A DNA stretch of 20,550 nucleotides from a virus: IMG/VR virus record IMGVR_UViG_3300048587_001123, positions 1-20,550 of that record; one strand, 5' to 3'. The stretch's first letter is position 1. Every line of letters starts with the position of its first letter. Under the pieces are notes generated by a model, which did not search any database, was not told the origin of the DNA, and was given only the letters and a program-made list of their open reading frames with translations. Shown here in pieces: positions 6,728-14,967 of the stretch. The position numbers were made by a program, and so were the translations under genes.

Positions 6728-7269
6728 GCGCCGTCTCCGGTGGGTTCGGTCACCCACAGCAGCAGCGCGATGGCGTCCGCCTCGTTGTCATCGGCCGGTA
6801 GAAAGCCGCGGACTCGAATGGCTGCGATCATCGCCGCTTTGTCGGCGTTGCCCTTGCCGGTGGCGTAGCGCTTGATCGTGCCGACCGGGACGCCCTCGTA
6901 GGGGACCTCGTGTTCCTCGCACCAGGCGGTGAGCGTGCCGAGAAAGCCGCCGTAAACGTGGCTGGCGTCGGTGCCGGCATGCCGGCGCACCTCCTCGAAC
7001 ACGACGCGTCGGAGGCCGTGCGCATGCATGGCGATCTCGACGAGCCAGTCGGTGAAGCGGAGATAGCGCATGCCACCGCCCTCGAAGCGGCCTGGCTTGA
7101 AGGTCATGGTGCCGGAAGTCGTCCCGCCGTCCCCGAAGCGCAGGGCCCAGCCGGTGGTGGTGCCGAGATCGAGGGCCAGGATGCCGGGCTTGCGCGGCCG
7201 GTAGAGATTGGGATCGGGCAGGACGGTGCTTGCGCCGGGTGCGGGCATGGTGAGAGTCGTGAATTCCAC
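6724..7269 (-). CDS. RuvC-like Holliday junction resolvase (phage type), 181 aa
   Basis: A RuvC/RNase-H-fold nuclease predicted to cut four-way junctions or branched replication intermediates. The first strand carries LALDLGTTTGWAL with the catalytic Asp at 34; the second acidic site is FEEV with E92/E93; VGTIKRYATGKGNADK at about 128-143 corresponds to the conserved loop before the last helix; and the last acidic cluster is DDNEADAIALL near 159-169. All expected carboxylates are present, so it is likely active. The GTG start at 7269 has GGAG seven bases upstream. It follows the repeat-rich gap and is coupled to the 76-aa gene by ATGA. In phages such proteins resolve DNA before packaging or during recombination, which fits its place after the replication genes. 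Confidence 0.88.
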   Translation of the reverse strand: MEFTTLTMPAPGASTVLPDPNLYRPRKPGILALDLGTTTGWALRFGDGGTTSGTMTFKPGRFEGGGMRYLRFTDWLVEIAMHAHGLRRVVFEEVRRHAGTDASHVYGGFLGTLTAWCEEHEVPYEGVPVGTIKRYATGKGNADKAAMIAAIRVRGFLPADDNEADAIALLLWVTEPTGDGA

Positions 7270-7413
7270 GGTGGTCTCCGAGAGGAGATGATCCTGGTGA
7301 GGGCGGCGACGGCGCGGTTCTTTGCCGGAGCTCGTCGTCGCTGCCCGGCTTGGATGGATTGACCTTGGTGGGGGGTGGTCCCCGAACCCGAACCAGGCGC
7401 CCCGGGGTGTGGT

Positions 7414-7458
7414 GTGCGCGCGTCTTTGGGACGCGCACGCACACCCCCCGTAGGGGGG
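7414..7458. repeat. Two adjacent G+C-rich hairpins
   Basis: GCGCGTC (7418-7424) pairs with GACGCGC around TTTGG (7430-7436), and CCCCCC (7444-7449) pairs with GGGGGG (7453-7458) across a GTA loop. Neither is followed by a T-tract in the direction of transcription; on the minus strand the T-run precedes the hairpin. They could slow transcription or form part of an origin, but a terminator call is not supported. Confidence 0.4.
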
Positions 7459-7467
7459 AGGAAAAAA

Positions 7468-7661
7468 CCGAAACTGCCAAACTGCTCCAAGACGCTGATT
7501 TCATTGATCGAAAAGCAGTTTTGGGAGCAGTTTGGGCAGATTCGTTACGCCAAACTGCTTTCGTCTGGAACTCCTTGATCTGATTGACGAAAAGCAGTTT
7601 GGCAGTTTCGGCAGGGGAGCAGTTTCGGTCCGAAACTGTGCAGTTTCGGGAGCAGTTTCGG
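7468..7661. repeat. Iteron-like cluster of CAGTTTCGG and CAGTTTGG repeats
   Basis: Six perfect CAGTTTCGG copies occur: direct at 7603, 7620, 7641 and 7653, inverted at 7468-7476 and 7630-7638. Five variants have TGG in place of CGG (starts 7516, 7528, 7595; inverted at 7477-7484 and 7549-7557). CAGTTTCGG-T-CCGAAACTG (7620-7638) is a perfect palindrome. A longer repeat, ATTGA..CGAAAAGCAGTTT, occurs twice (about 7503 and 7583). The cluster lies directly behind the primase-helicase gene. Dense short repeats beside a replication protein are typical of iteron origins; multiple operators are the alternative. Confidence 0.7.
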
Positions 7662-7686
7662 TCAGTACGAAGGCGATCTGAGTGAG

Positions 7687-10041
7687 TCATTCACCGCCTT
7701 CCTCGGGGTCGTGCAACACCCACACTTCCGGGTTCTCGACCTCCAGCAGAGCCTCGCTGCGTGGGCAGAGAAAATGGCTGGGCAGGACGCGCAGGGTCGC
7801 CTGTGTGATCTCGCCGGTCTCGGCGTCGACCACCTCTTCATCGGTGGCGACCACCATGTCCTTCACGACAAGGTAGCCCTTCTTGGACCTCGTGTAGGGC
7901 TGGCCGAGATCGCGCGCGTCGCGACGAAACTTGATGTAGCCCTTCGTCGCCAGAACGGTGATGCGGTCGCTAATGGTGTCCTTGCCGCCAAGGCCTCGGC
8001 TGTTCTCGAACTTCGATGCGAACGCGTTGGTGGTGCAGAGACGGCCTGCCTCTGCCTCCTCCGCGATCAGATGCAGGATGACGTCGTGGCGGCGCGTGCG
8101 CTCGGCATCGAGCTTGCGGCCGATGTCTTTCCTGACCAGACGGTCGCCGCGGCGATCGAACTCCACCCAGCGCCCCGCCACCTTGTCGACCAGCATGGGT
8201 TCGAGGCCGGGGCCGTTCCGCATTTCGATGTGCAGTTCGCGTTGGGTCTGCTCCTCGTCCGGCCGGAAAAGGATCATCCCGGAGGTGTAGAAACTGCGCA
8301 GCGCGCTGGCGCCGGACAGCGCCAGGAAGGGGTCGTCCTTCACCTGTTGCTTGCTCAGCTTCTTCGTGTGGTGGGCGAGGATGATGCCCGCCTCGGGGGC
8401 GACCTGGTCGCGCAGCGCCTCGACCCGGCTCTGCAGGAAGAACATCATCGCCGCGTTGTCGTTCTCGCCTTCGCCGCCGGGCCCGCCATCGAAGAGGTTG
8501 CGGATGGGGTCGATGCAGATGATGTCGGGCGGCGCATCGGGGAATCCGGCGCGAATGGCCGCGGCCACGAGGGGCACGCCCTGGTCGTCGAGCAGCATGC
8601 GTAGTTTGGGGGTGACGACGAGAGTGTCACGGGCGCGGGCCACGATCGCGGCGTCGAGCCGGAGCTGCTGCAGCCGCTCGCGCAGGTAGTGGTACTGGAT
8701 CTCCGCCTGAAGATAGAACACCCGCAGCGGGCGCGGTGCGGTGAAGCGTAGGAAGGGTGCGCCGGCGGCGGCGTGGACCAGGAGGCTGATCAGGAAGTCG
8801 GATTTGCCGACCTTCGGCGCGCCGCCGAGGACCAGCATGCCGCCCGGCGTCAGCACGCGCGGCCCGATCAGGTCGTCGGGCATCGGTGAGGTGTCGTCGA
8901 GCAATGCACCGAGGGTGTGCGCGGGGATGGCGCTGGGTACTGCTGCTGTGGCTCGCAGCAGCGGCGGCCCGTTCCGCTCGACGTGTAGCGCCCAGATGCT
9001 GTCTGCCTCGACCTTCAGCCTCGGCAGCGGCCATTCCGGCCGGAGGCACGCGGCGTTGTATTGGCAGATCGCCTCCCAGCCCTCGTCGCCGGTGATGCGG
9101 CCCTCGTGGACCATGCGGACGAAGTGGCCGATCGCAGCGCTGGCGCCCTGGAAGCGGGTCCAGCTGTCCTGGCTGCCCTCGCGCACCGGCGTGGTCAGGA
9201 CAGCATCGAGTCCGGGGCGGGTGGCGCCAGGGGCGGCGGTGGACGCCTCCAGGCCCGGCATGGTGGGCATGGCCGCGACGGCCGCGGCGAAGTCGGGCAG
9301 CTCGACCTCGACCCTGGGACGGTGCTCCCGGATGATGACCCGCCGCTGCACGCCATGCTTCTGGTGGACGGTGCCGGGAACGCGGATCGGCTGGTGAGCG
9401 GATCGGAAGTGCAGGTCGCCACCGACCTTCTCGGCGATCTCGCCGCGCAGCGCGCAGAGGCGGAGCAGATCCTCGCCCTCGGCCGGCTCGGTGAGCCGCC
9501 ACCATGCGTGCAGCTTGGCGGCACCCTCGGCGGTGCGGCCGCCGCTCTCGACCAGGAGGGTGGGCGCGCCCAGGTGGTGGACCAGATGCGCCAGCTTGGC
9601 GGTGAGGTCGCCGGCATCGAGATCGACCACCACGGTCTGCATCTGCAGCACATGTTCGGCGCGGGCATGGCCCTGCTCGGCGACAGTGCCGGGGATGACA
9701 TAGACGGCGCTGCCCTCGCGCGCGGCCCAGGTGGCATAGGCGCTGAGGGAGGCAGCGGCGTGCCGATCGGCCGGGACCCAGATGTTGTGTGGCTTGGTGT
9801 CGAGCCCCTGGCCCTGATCGACGAAACCGCGGACCGGGATCAGCCCGTCGCAATAGCCGAACACCACGTCGAGGAAGGCGGCGATCTGGTCGATGTCCGG
9901 AGCGATGGGCCCAGCGGCTTCCAGCATCGACTGCCCAGCGCCGGGAAGTTGATCGAGGACGATCTGCCCACTGGCGGGAATGTCGCCGACGCCCTGCTCC
10001 AGCAGCGGTGCGGCATCGTTGAAGTCGCCCCATGCGGTCAT
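7687..10041 (-). CDS. AEP-type primase / RecA-fold helicase fusion, 784 aa
   Basis: Likely the replication initiator-primase and helicase of the element. The N-terminal domain looks like an archaeo-eukaryotic primase/PrimPol: VVVDLDAG at 137-144 provides the paired Asp residues, KLHAWWRL at 176-183 the s-x-H site, and HFRSAHQPIRVPGT at 211-224 the third region. The C-terminal half is a hexameric RepA/AAA_25-type ATPase with Walker A GGAPKVGKS at 406-414, Walker B DIICIDP at 506-512 and AHHTKK at 556-561. A winged-helix-like tail follows at about 645-720. The ATG at 10041 overlaps the stop of the nuclease gene as ATGA; the open frame continues to 10557 but only as a shadow of that gene. The repeat cluster behind its stop is a candidate origin for it. 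Confidence 0.9.
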   Translation of the reverse strand: MTAWGDFNDAAPLLEQGVGDIPASGQIVLDQLPGAGQSMLEAAGPIAPDIDQIAAFLDVVFGYCDGLIPVRGFVDQGQGLDTKPHNIWVPADRHAAASLSAYATWAAREGSAVYVIPGTVAEQGHARAEHVLQMQTVVVDLDAGDLTAKLAHLVHHLGAPTLLVESGGRTAEGAAKLHAWWRLTEPAEGEDLLRLCALRGEIAEKVGGDLHFRSAHQPIRVPGTVHQKHGVQRRVIIREHRPRVEVELPDFAAAVAAMPTMPGLEASTAAPGATRPGLDAVLTTPVREGSQDSWTRFQGASAAIGHFVRMVHEGRITGDEGWEAICQYNAACLRPEWPLPRLKVEADSIWALHVERNGPPLLRATAAVPSAIPAHTLGALLDDTSPMPDDLIGPRVLTPGGMLVLGGAPKVGKSDFLISLLVHAAAGAPFLRFTAPRPLRVFYLQAEIQYHYLRERLQQLRLDAAIVARARDTLVVTPKLRMLLDDQGVPLVAAAIRAGFPDAPPDIICIDPIRNLFDGGPGGEGENDNAAMMFFLQSRVEALRDQVAPEAGIILAHHTKKLSKQQVKDDPFLALSGASALRSFYTSGMILFRPDEEQTQRELHIEMRNGPGLEPMLVDKVAGRWVEFDRRGDRLVRKDIGRKLDAERTRRHDVILHLIAEEAEAGRLCTTNAFASKFENSRGLGGKDTISDRITVLATKGYIKFRRDARDLGQPYTRSKKGYLVVKDMVVATDEEVVDAETGEITQATLRVLPSHFLCPRSEALLEVENPEVWVLHDPEEGGE

Positions 10042-10805
10042 GCAGGCTGTGCCCAACAGCGCTTGGCCCAGGGGCAGAAGCGGCACTCGAAGTGATCGGC
10101 CTGGGCGGCAACGCGGGGCAGCAACTCGCCGGCATCCGTCGCGGCCAGGATGCGCACCGCCCGGTCCGACATGCGCTGCGCCAGCTCGGCGTTGAACGGC
10201 ACCAGCTCGTGGTGAAGCTCGGCGGTGTCCTTGTTGATGGCGGTGAACAGCGCCGGATGGTCGGCCACCCCCGGCACGGCGGCGTCCATGTAGGCCTGGT
10301 AGACCGCGATCTGCGCCGCGTAGATCGGCTTGGCGACGGCAACCCCCTTGCTCGCCGTCTCGCGCCACGCCTTGGCGTTCATGGTCTTGCATTCCCACAA
10401 CGCGGGGAACGCCATACCGGGGATCGCGGGGCCGCCGGCGAGGATGCCGTCGACATGGCCGCGGATGCGCCCACCGGCCACAGCGAAGCCGAACTGCTCG
10501 CCATGCTCGCCACCGCCACGGCGGGTGTAGAGATCGAAGCCGGCGGCGCGCAGCCAAGCGACGGCCACGTCCTCCAGCGCGTGGCCGATCCCGAAGATGC
10601 GCAGCAGCCGGCCGTCGAAGTCGGCGCCCTCATCCTTCGGCGCCTTCACGAACTCGAACTGCAGCGCGCGCTCGCAAGCGTGGCCGAGGCGGGAGCCGCC
10701 GAGATAGTTGCGCGGCGGCGCTGCCTGGTTCGCCTTTACCAGCGCGGCGTCAATCGCGGTGTTCACGTGCGCGGAGGTCTGGCTGCGGCTGTTGAAGTCG
10801 AGCAT
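10038..10805 (-). CDS. Cas4-like PD-(D/E)XK nuclease with predicted Fe-S cluster, 255 aa
   Basis: A RecB/Cas4-type exonuclease probably acting on DNA ends during recombination or replication. The core is GHVDGI with D119, followed by ECK with E138 and K140; Q189-type motif residues follow in the helix after it (YAAQIAVYQAYM). Four cysteines are placed as in Cas4 and AddB: C44 in the N-terminal helix and C241, C244 and C250 near the C-terminus (CRFCPWAKRC), consistent with a 4Fe-4S cluster. No CRISPR array or other cas gene is present, so this is a phage recombination nuclease, not an adaptation protein. The ATG at 10805 overlaps the preceding stop (TGATG), and its stop overlaps the primase start. 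It sits between a helicase and a primase. Confidence 0.88.
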   Translation of the reverse strand: MLDFNSRSQTSAHVNTAIDAALVKANQAAPPRNYLGGSRLGHACERALQFEFVKAPKDEGADFDGRLLRIFGIGHALEDVAVAWLRAAGFDLYTRRGGGEHGEQFGFAVAGGRIRGHVDGILAGGPAIPGMAFPALWECKTMNAKAWRETASKGVAVAKPIYAAQIAVYQAYMDAAVPGVADHPALFTAINKDTAELHHELVPFNAELAQRMSDRAVRILAATDAGELLPRVAAQADHFECRFCPWAKRCWAQPA

Positions 10806-11176
10806 CAGAAGGGCACCTCCGCCGCCGTGTCCTGCCGGGCGATCGCCTGCATGGCCTCCTGGAAGCCACCGACCGCAACCTCGATCAGGGTGAGCACCTG
10901 CGCCTCGCTCAGCTCCTGGAAGCGGGTGCCCCAGCCGATCTCGGCCATCGTCTCCGCTACGCGGCGCATAGCCGCGCGGATCGCGGCCTTCTCCTGCTCG
11001 GTGAGGTCAACCATGGCGGACGACCTCCCTGCCAAGCGCGACCAGAAGCCCTGGCAGGCGATGCAGCAAAAGGAGACCGAGGGCCGCGGCTTCTTCCGCG
11101 GCGCCGGGTCGAACCAGCCAAAGCCACGCGCCGGGCGGGAGCAGACGGCGCAGGGCGGTTCCGGGGCGCGGGCCAT
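10805..11176 (-). CDS. Small Cys-rich phage protein (DUF6511-like), 123 aa
   Basis: The N-terminal 42 residues hold a likely zinc-binding site: C9 and C12 (CAVC) plus C37, C38 and C41 (CCIAC), separated by an aromatic/basic segment (GFGWFDP). The C-terminal part is a helical domain starting MVDLTEQEKAAIRAAMRRV that resembles small phage proteins annotated DUF6511; this match is from memory. The ATG at 11176 lies three bases after the helicase stop and its own stop overlaps the nuclease start. It could be an accessory factor for either neighbour. Function unknown. Confidence 0.72.
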   Translation of the reverse strand: MARAPEPPCAVCSRPARGFGWFDPAPRKKPRPSVSFCCIACQGFWSRLAGRSSAMVDLTEQEKAAIRAAMRRVAETMAEIGWGTRFQELSEAQVLTLIEVAVGGFQEAMQAIARQDTAAEVPF

Positions 11177-11179
11177 CGA

Positions 11180-12856
11180 TCATGCGGCCTGTCCCAGCGC
11201 CGCGGGCTGGGCGCTGCGCACGAGATGCTGGATGGCCTGGCGGTTGAACTTGAATGTCAGCAGCGCCGAGGCCTGGTACCGGGTCATGCCGAGATCGGCC
11301 CTTGCCGCCGGGGGCAGATGGATCAGCTGCCGCTCGGTCGGTGGCTCGCGCAGCCAGCGCTTGCTCTTGTGGGCGCTCTCGTCGGTCTCGTGCGCGTTCA
11401 GCCAGTCATCCGCAGCCGCCAGGCATACCAGGCGCTCCCCGATTGACAGGAGGCGGGTGGACTCTCCCTTCGCACCGCCGACTGCGTGCCAGGCCCCGTT
11501 CAGGAAGAAGATGCCTGCCCAGCCGTTGAACCCGTTGGCCAGCAGCGCCGCGTCGTCACCGAACAGATCGCACCACTGGAAGGCGGAGCGGCGGAGGAGA
11601 TCAATCTCCGTCATGATGAAATCGGCCAGCGGCGCCGTATCGCGTCCGCGGGGCTCGAAGACGTGGCCGCAGATCGGACACTCCATCACCGCGATCGGGA
11701 TCTCGGCCTCGCAGGACGGGCAGGTCTTGGTGGGCGGCTCGCCCTCGCCGGGCTGGCTGTCGAGATCGACGTCCTGCTCCAGGCAGCCGTGCATCTGCGA
11801 GGAGGTGCCGAAGTCGAGCACGATGCAGTCGCGCTTGACGATGCCGGGATGCTCGTTGGGATCCACGGTGCGCAGCCCGCGACCGACCATCTGGATCATT
11901 GTGCATTTGAAGGAGCTGGGCCGTAGCAGCACGACGCAGGATGTGGGGGGATGGTCCCATCCCTCGGTCAGCACCGCGACATTCACGACGATGCGCGCCT
12001 CACCCCTGGCATAGGCGGCCAGAACGGAGCGTCGCTCGGCATCTGGCATGTTGCCGGTCACGACCACGGTTGGCACGCCGGCGGCGTTGAAGGCCGCGGC
12101 GACGTGTTCGGCATGGGCGACGGTGGAGCAGAAGGCCACGGTCTGGCGATCGCCGGCTTTCTCGCGCCAGTGCCGCACCACCGCGTCGGTGACCGGCACC
12201 GTGTCCATGACCCGAGCGACCTCGCCCATGTCGAAATCATCGCCACTGCGGCGGACGGCCCGGAGTTCGTCCTGGACGCCGACATCGATGATGAAGGTGC
12301 GCGGGGGGACCAGGTGGCCGGCCGCGATCAGCTCAACGAGCCGGATCTGATCGGCAACGTTCGAGAAGACCTGGCGCAGCCCGATCTTGTCGCCGCGGTT
12401 CGGCGTGGCGGTGACGCCATAGATCCGACAGTCGGGGTTGCGATCGCGGGCGCGATCGATGATGCGGCGATAGCTGTCAGCGACGGCGTGATGAGCTTCG
12501 TCGATCACCAGCAGGTCCAGTGCCGGCATGGCTTCGAGATTGACCGCGCGCGTCAGGGTCGGGACCATGGCGAAGGTGACCCGGCCGGCCCAGGACTTCT
12601 GGCCGGCATCCACCACCGAGGTGGTGATGCCCGGATTCACGCGGCGAAACTTCGAGAGGTTCTGCGCCGTCAGTTCATCCCGGTGCGCGAGGACGGCGGC
12701 CTTGGCGCCGCCGCCATCGATGTGTTCTCCCACTGCTGCCGACAGCATGATTGTCTTGCCGGCGCCGGTGGGCGCGACGCCGAGGGTGTTGCCGTGGGTG
12801 TCGAGCGCACGAAGGCTGCGCTCGACGAACTGCCTCTGGCGGGGGCGGAGCATCAT
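11180..12856 (-). CDS. SF2 DEAD/DEAH-box helicase, 558 aa
   Basis: An ATP-dependent DNA helicase or translocase of superfamily 2, related in layout to RecQ/XPB-like phage helicases. Motif I is APTGAGKT at 28-35, motif II DEAH at 119-122, motif III TATP at 149-152, and motif VI QMVGRGLR at 322-329; TEGWDHP at 298-303 is motif V. A four-Cys zinc ribbon follows (C379, C382, C393, C396), then a C-terminal domain of about 150 residues without recognised motifs. The ATG at 12856 is chosen because GAGGG lies eight bases upstream; a TTG at 12880 would add eight residues and overlap the previous gene more. It belongs to the replication/recombination block and is cytoplasmic. Confidence 0.92.
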   Translation of the reverse strand: MMLRPRQRQFVERSLRALDTHGNTLGVAPTGAGKTIMLSAAVGEHIDGGGAKAAVLAHRDELTAQNLSKFRRVNPGITTSVVDAGQKSWAGRVTFAMVPTLTRAVNLEAMPALDLLVIDEAHHAVADSYRRIIDRARDRNPDCRIYGVTATPNRGDKIGLRQVFSNVADQIRLVELIAAGHLVPPRTFIIDVGVQDELRAVRRSGDDFDMGEVARVMDTVPVTDAVVRHWREKAGDRQTVAFCSTVAHAEHVAAAFNAAGVPTVVVTGNMPDAERRSVLAAYARGEARIVVNVAVLTEGWDHPPTSCVVLLRPSSFKCTMIQMVGRGLRTVDPNEHPGIVKRDCIVLDFGTSSQMHGCLEQDVDLDSQPGEGEPPTKTCPSCEAEIPIAVMECPICGHVFEPRGRDTAPLADFIMTEIDLLRRSAFQWCDLFGDDAALLANGFNGWAGIFFLNGAWHAVGGAKGESTRLLSIGERLVCLAAADDWLNAHETDESAHKSKRWLREPPTERQLIHLPPAARADLGMTRYQASALLTFKFNRQAIQHLVRSAQPAALGQAA

Positions 12857-12867
12857 GCGCGCGGCCC

Positions 12868-13536
12868 TCAGCGCGCCCAAGCGGGCCGCGGATCGGCGCC
12901 GGCGGCGGGTTGCTGCGGAGGCGCTGGGAAGGCGCCCTGATGCATCGCCGGCGGCGCCCCGGACGGCTGGGGCGGCCCGAAGCCCTGTTGCGGCGATCCG
13001 GCGTAGGCCGGCGGGGCCGCATAGCCGCCCGGCGCAACGTGCTGCCCCATCGCCTGCGCAAAGCCCCTGTGATCGGGCGTCACCGCGCCGCGGATCTCGT
13101 TCTTGGCCTCGCCATTGGTGTCGGTGCCGACATCGATGCGGGCGACGAACTCGAGCCCATCGAGATCTGCGAAGCCGCTGATGCGGCGCGCGGCCTGAGC
13201 CTGGGGCGAGACGTCCTTGTCGGAGATGCCGCGCGCAGAGTTCAGCATGCTGCGCACGAAGCTGCGGCCCATGTTGCCCCAGTCCGGGCCCTTCGGGCTG
13301 TACAGCCCGATCAGCGTGAAGATCTTCCGTTTGGCGTAGGGCCCCTCCAGCACGGTGAACTCGCCATTCAGATAGACGGCGCCGGTGCTGCCGCGCGTGG
13401 CGTAGCCACCGGTCCAGCCCTGGCTCGGATCGTCGAAGCCGCCGGGGCGGATGGTGAGGCGGACCTTCGCCAGCGTCCCCTTGGGGATCAGGTTCGGGTT
13501 CGACTGGGCGTCGTTGTAGTCGTTCCAGGACGTCAT
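12868..13536 (-). CDS. Probable phage ssDNA-binding protein, 222 aa
   Basis: The first 155 residues look like a beta-rich, OB-fold-type domain: GTLAKVRLTIRPGG, then VYLNGEFTVLEGPYAKRKIF, LIGLYSPKGPDW and DLDGLEFVARIDV. The remaining tail is low-complexity, rich in Pro, Gly, Ala and Gln, as in SSB proteins, but it ends in PRPAWAR and lacks the acidic DDDIPF-like tip that bacterial SSB uses to bind partners. I infer ssDNA binding from the domain appearance and from position directly between the candidate Sak4-like ATPase and the helicase; the pattern is common in alphaproteobacterial phages but is usually annotated hypothetical. AAGGAG stands seven bases before the ATG. Confidence 0.65.
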   Translation of the reverse strand: MTSWNDYNDAQSNPNLIPKGTLAKVRLTIRPGGFDDPSQGWTGGYATRGSTGAVYLNGEFTVLEGPYAKRKIFTLIGLYSPKGPDWGNMGRSFVRSMLNSARGISDKDVSPQAQAARRISGFADLDGLEFVARIDVGTDTNGEAKNEIRGAVTPDHRGFAQAMGQHVAPGGYAAPPAYAGSPQQGFGPPQPSGAPPAMHQGAFPAPPQQPAAGADPRPAWAR

Positions 13537-13552
13537 GCGCGTTCTCCTTGGA

Positions 13553-14425
13553 TCAGGCGGTCGGGGTGTCGGAGGAAGCGGGGAGCGCAGGTGCCGGCAC
13601 CGGCAGGGCCAGTCGTTCGGCAGCCGGGCGAGCAGGGCCGCGGATCTTCGCGAACAGGCGGCCGAGATGCGGCTCCTCGACCATGTCGAGTCGGCCGCTA
13701 CGGTCCTTCGCGGGGTATCCCCAAGGATTGAGCGTCTGGCACACGAGAGCGCGACGCTGCTGGCCGTCCTCGCCCTTGATGGCGGCGAGCGTCAGCACCT
13801 CGTCGACGATGCCGGGCAATTCCAGACCGGTCTTGCTGCCCTCGATCTGCGGCACGAAGAGCTTGCGATTGAAGTCATCAACCTTCTCGTCGAGGATGCC
13901 GACGAAGATCACGTTCTTGCCGCGGGTGTGCTGCAGCTGGGTCAGCCACGCGATCATCTCGCGTCCATGCAGGCCATAGGCGCCACGGATGTCGGGCTTG
14001 CCGGTGCGCTCGGCGAAAGCCTCGGGCTGCCCACGGCACCACTGGAAGCACAGCCGCCCGGCGACGGTGATGCTGTCGATGAACAGCGTGTCGTAACGAT
14101 CGAGCGATGCAGGATCGCCGAACGTCGTGCAGACGCGGGCGTAATGCGCCTGCGAGTAGGGCTGCTCGTCGCGCAGCGCGGGGTTGGGCCCACCGATGAA
14201 AGCCGCGAGGTCGCGGCATTCCTCCCAGGTCCGCGGGCGCACCGTGTCGCCCGGCCATCCCTCGACAGCGAGGTCACCGGCCTCGAGGTCCCAGAAGAGC
14301 GTCGTCGTCGCCAGCAACGTCCACAGCAGGCTGGTCTTGCCCGAGCCACTCGCCCCGAAGATGGCGGCCTTGATCATTCGTTGGATGGCGAGCCGCTCAT
14401 CGGCGGTGATGATGCGCAGCGCCAT
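13553..14425 (-). CDS. P-loop ATPase, AAA_24 type, candidate Sak4-like recombinase, 290 aa
   Basis: A phage ATP-binding protein of the AAA_24/RecA-like class. Walker A is GASGSGKT at 24-31, DLEAG near 46-50 follows the first ATPase strand, and Walker B is DTLFIDSI at 112-119. A QLQHTRGKNVIFVGILDEKVDD segment (about 160-185) matches the sensor strand of these ATPases. The C-terminus is Pro/Ala-rich. Such proteins often act as single-strand annealing or RAD51-like recombinases (Sak4) and are usually encoded next to an ssDNA-binding protein, as here. The ATG at 14425 overlaps the preceding stop as TGATG; the frame is open to 14683 but only as a shadow of the neighbour. The exact function is inferred. 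Confidence 0.82.
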   Translation of the reverse strand: MALRIITADERLAIQRMIKAAIFGASGSGKTSLLWTLLATTTLFWDLEAGDLAVEGWPGDTVRPRTWEECRDLAAFIGGPNPALRDEQPYSQAHYARVCTTFGDPASLDRYDTLFIDSITVAGRLCFQWCRGQPEAFAERTGKPDIRGAYGLHGREMIAWLTQLQHTRGKNVIFVGILDEKVDDFNRKLFVPQIEGSKTGLELPGIVDEVLTLAAIKGEDGQQRRALVCQTLNPWGYPAKDRSGRLDMVEEPHLGRLFAKIRGPARPAAERLALPVPAPALPASSDTPTA

Positions 14426-14967
14426 CAGCCGATCCCCCCAAAGGCCGCGGGGACACTGGCATGCGGGCTGTCGCGCCGCTCCGTCTCGGACAGGATGGTG
14501 AGCCGGTAGGTCGGCTTGCCCGTCCGCACGGTGCGTGCAGGCTCGAAGGCCAGGCGAATGCGCTCGGGCCACGCGGCATAGGACCGCTCGGCCACCTTGA
14601 AGCTGACCTCGACATACTCGCCGGGGTCCTCGCCGCCGGCGCGGATCTGCTCCGCGAGCGCGTTGAGCCGGTGCTGGTCCCATTCCACGCGCTTCGGGAG
14701 ATCAGCCGTGACCTCGACGTTGCCGTCCTGGAAGCGGACCGTGCCGGTGTCCTTGCCGGCTGCCGCGCGGGCGCCGACGGCGCGCTGCTCGTAGCGCATG
14801 GCGATGGCACCATCGATCCAGTCGAGCGCCCGCTTGGCGATGTCGAGGCGGGAGCGCGCCTCCTCCTGCAGCAGAGCGAGGTGCTCGGCCGGCAGGTCGA
14901 TCACCTGGCCGATCGGCAGCAGGCGCATATCATCGATCGTCGGGTGGTTGCGGCGGGAGGCTTCCAT
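14425..14967 (-). CDS. Conserved phage early protein, 180 aa, function unknown
   Basis: An Arg/Ala-rich, largely helical N-terminal half (ALLQEEARSRLDIAKRALDW) is followed by a block with mixed strands (GTVRFQDGNVEVTADLPKRV and YVEVSFKVAERSYAAWP) that looks well folded. I recognise the pattern only as a conserved hypothetical of alphaproteobacterial phages. By position, just before the P-loop recombinase and SSB, it may take part in recombination or inhibit host nucleases, as Gam does in lambda, but no sequence feature shows this. The ATG at 14967 overlaps the previous stop as TGATG; an in-frame start at 14994 is less likely. Confidence 0.7.
   Translation of the reverse strand: MEASRRNHPTIDDMRLLPIGQVIDLPAEHLALLQEEARSRLDIAKRALDWIDGAIAMRYEQRAVGARAAAGKDTGTVRFQDGNVEVTADLPKRVEWDQHRLNALAEQIRAGGEDPGEYVEVSFKVAERSYAAWPERIRLAFEPARTVRTGKPTYRLTILSETERRDSPHASVPAAFGGIG

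Larger units (their letters stand above)
7270..7686. other. 417-bp non-coding gap inside the early operon
   Basis: The operon is otherwise tightly packed, so a gap of this length is notable. The half near RuvC holds two G+C-rich hairpins; the half near the primase-helicase stop holds eleven CAGTTT/AAACTG elements. A minus-strand frame opens at 7690 and overlaps the primase stop as ATGA, but its translation is a low-complexity product of the repeats and I do not call it. The gap may contain a replication origin, a promoter with operators for the RuvC group, or both. Confidence 0.6.

Noticed and set aside
7444-7458. CCCCCC-GTA-GGGGGG hairpin as an intrinsic terminator
   Set aside because: The T-run is on the wrong side for minus-strand transcription and none follows on the plus strand.
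7270-7690. Minus-strand frame opening with ATGA over the primase-helicase stop and running through the repeat gap
   Set aside because: Its translation is dominated by repeat-derived R-N-C-S words and a Pro/Arg-rich stretch, it then shadows RuvC in another frame, and no domain is visible. The ATGA overlap alone is not enough.
10038-10805. Cas4-like gene as evidence of a CRISPR-Cas locus
   Set aside because: No array, cas1/cas2 or effector genes in the window; the neighbours are phage replication genes. The CAGTTTCGG repeats are too short and irregular for a CRISPR array.
10032-12014. Very long plus-strand open frame (660 codons)
   Set aside because: It lies antisense to the nuclease and helicase genes, which have clear motifs. 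Long antisense frames are expected in G+C-rich DNA.
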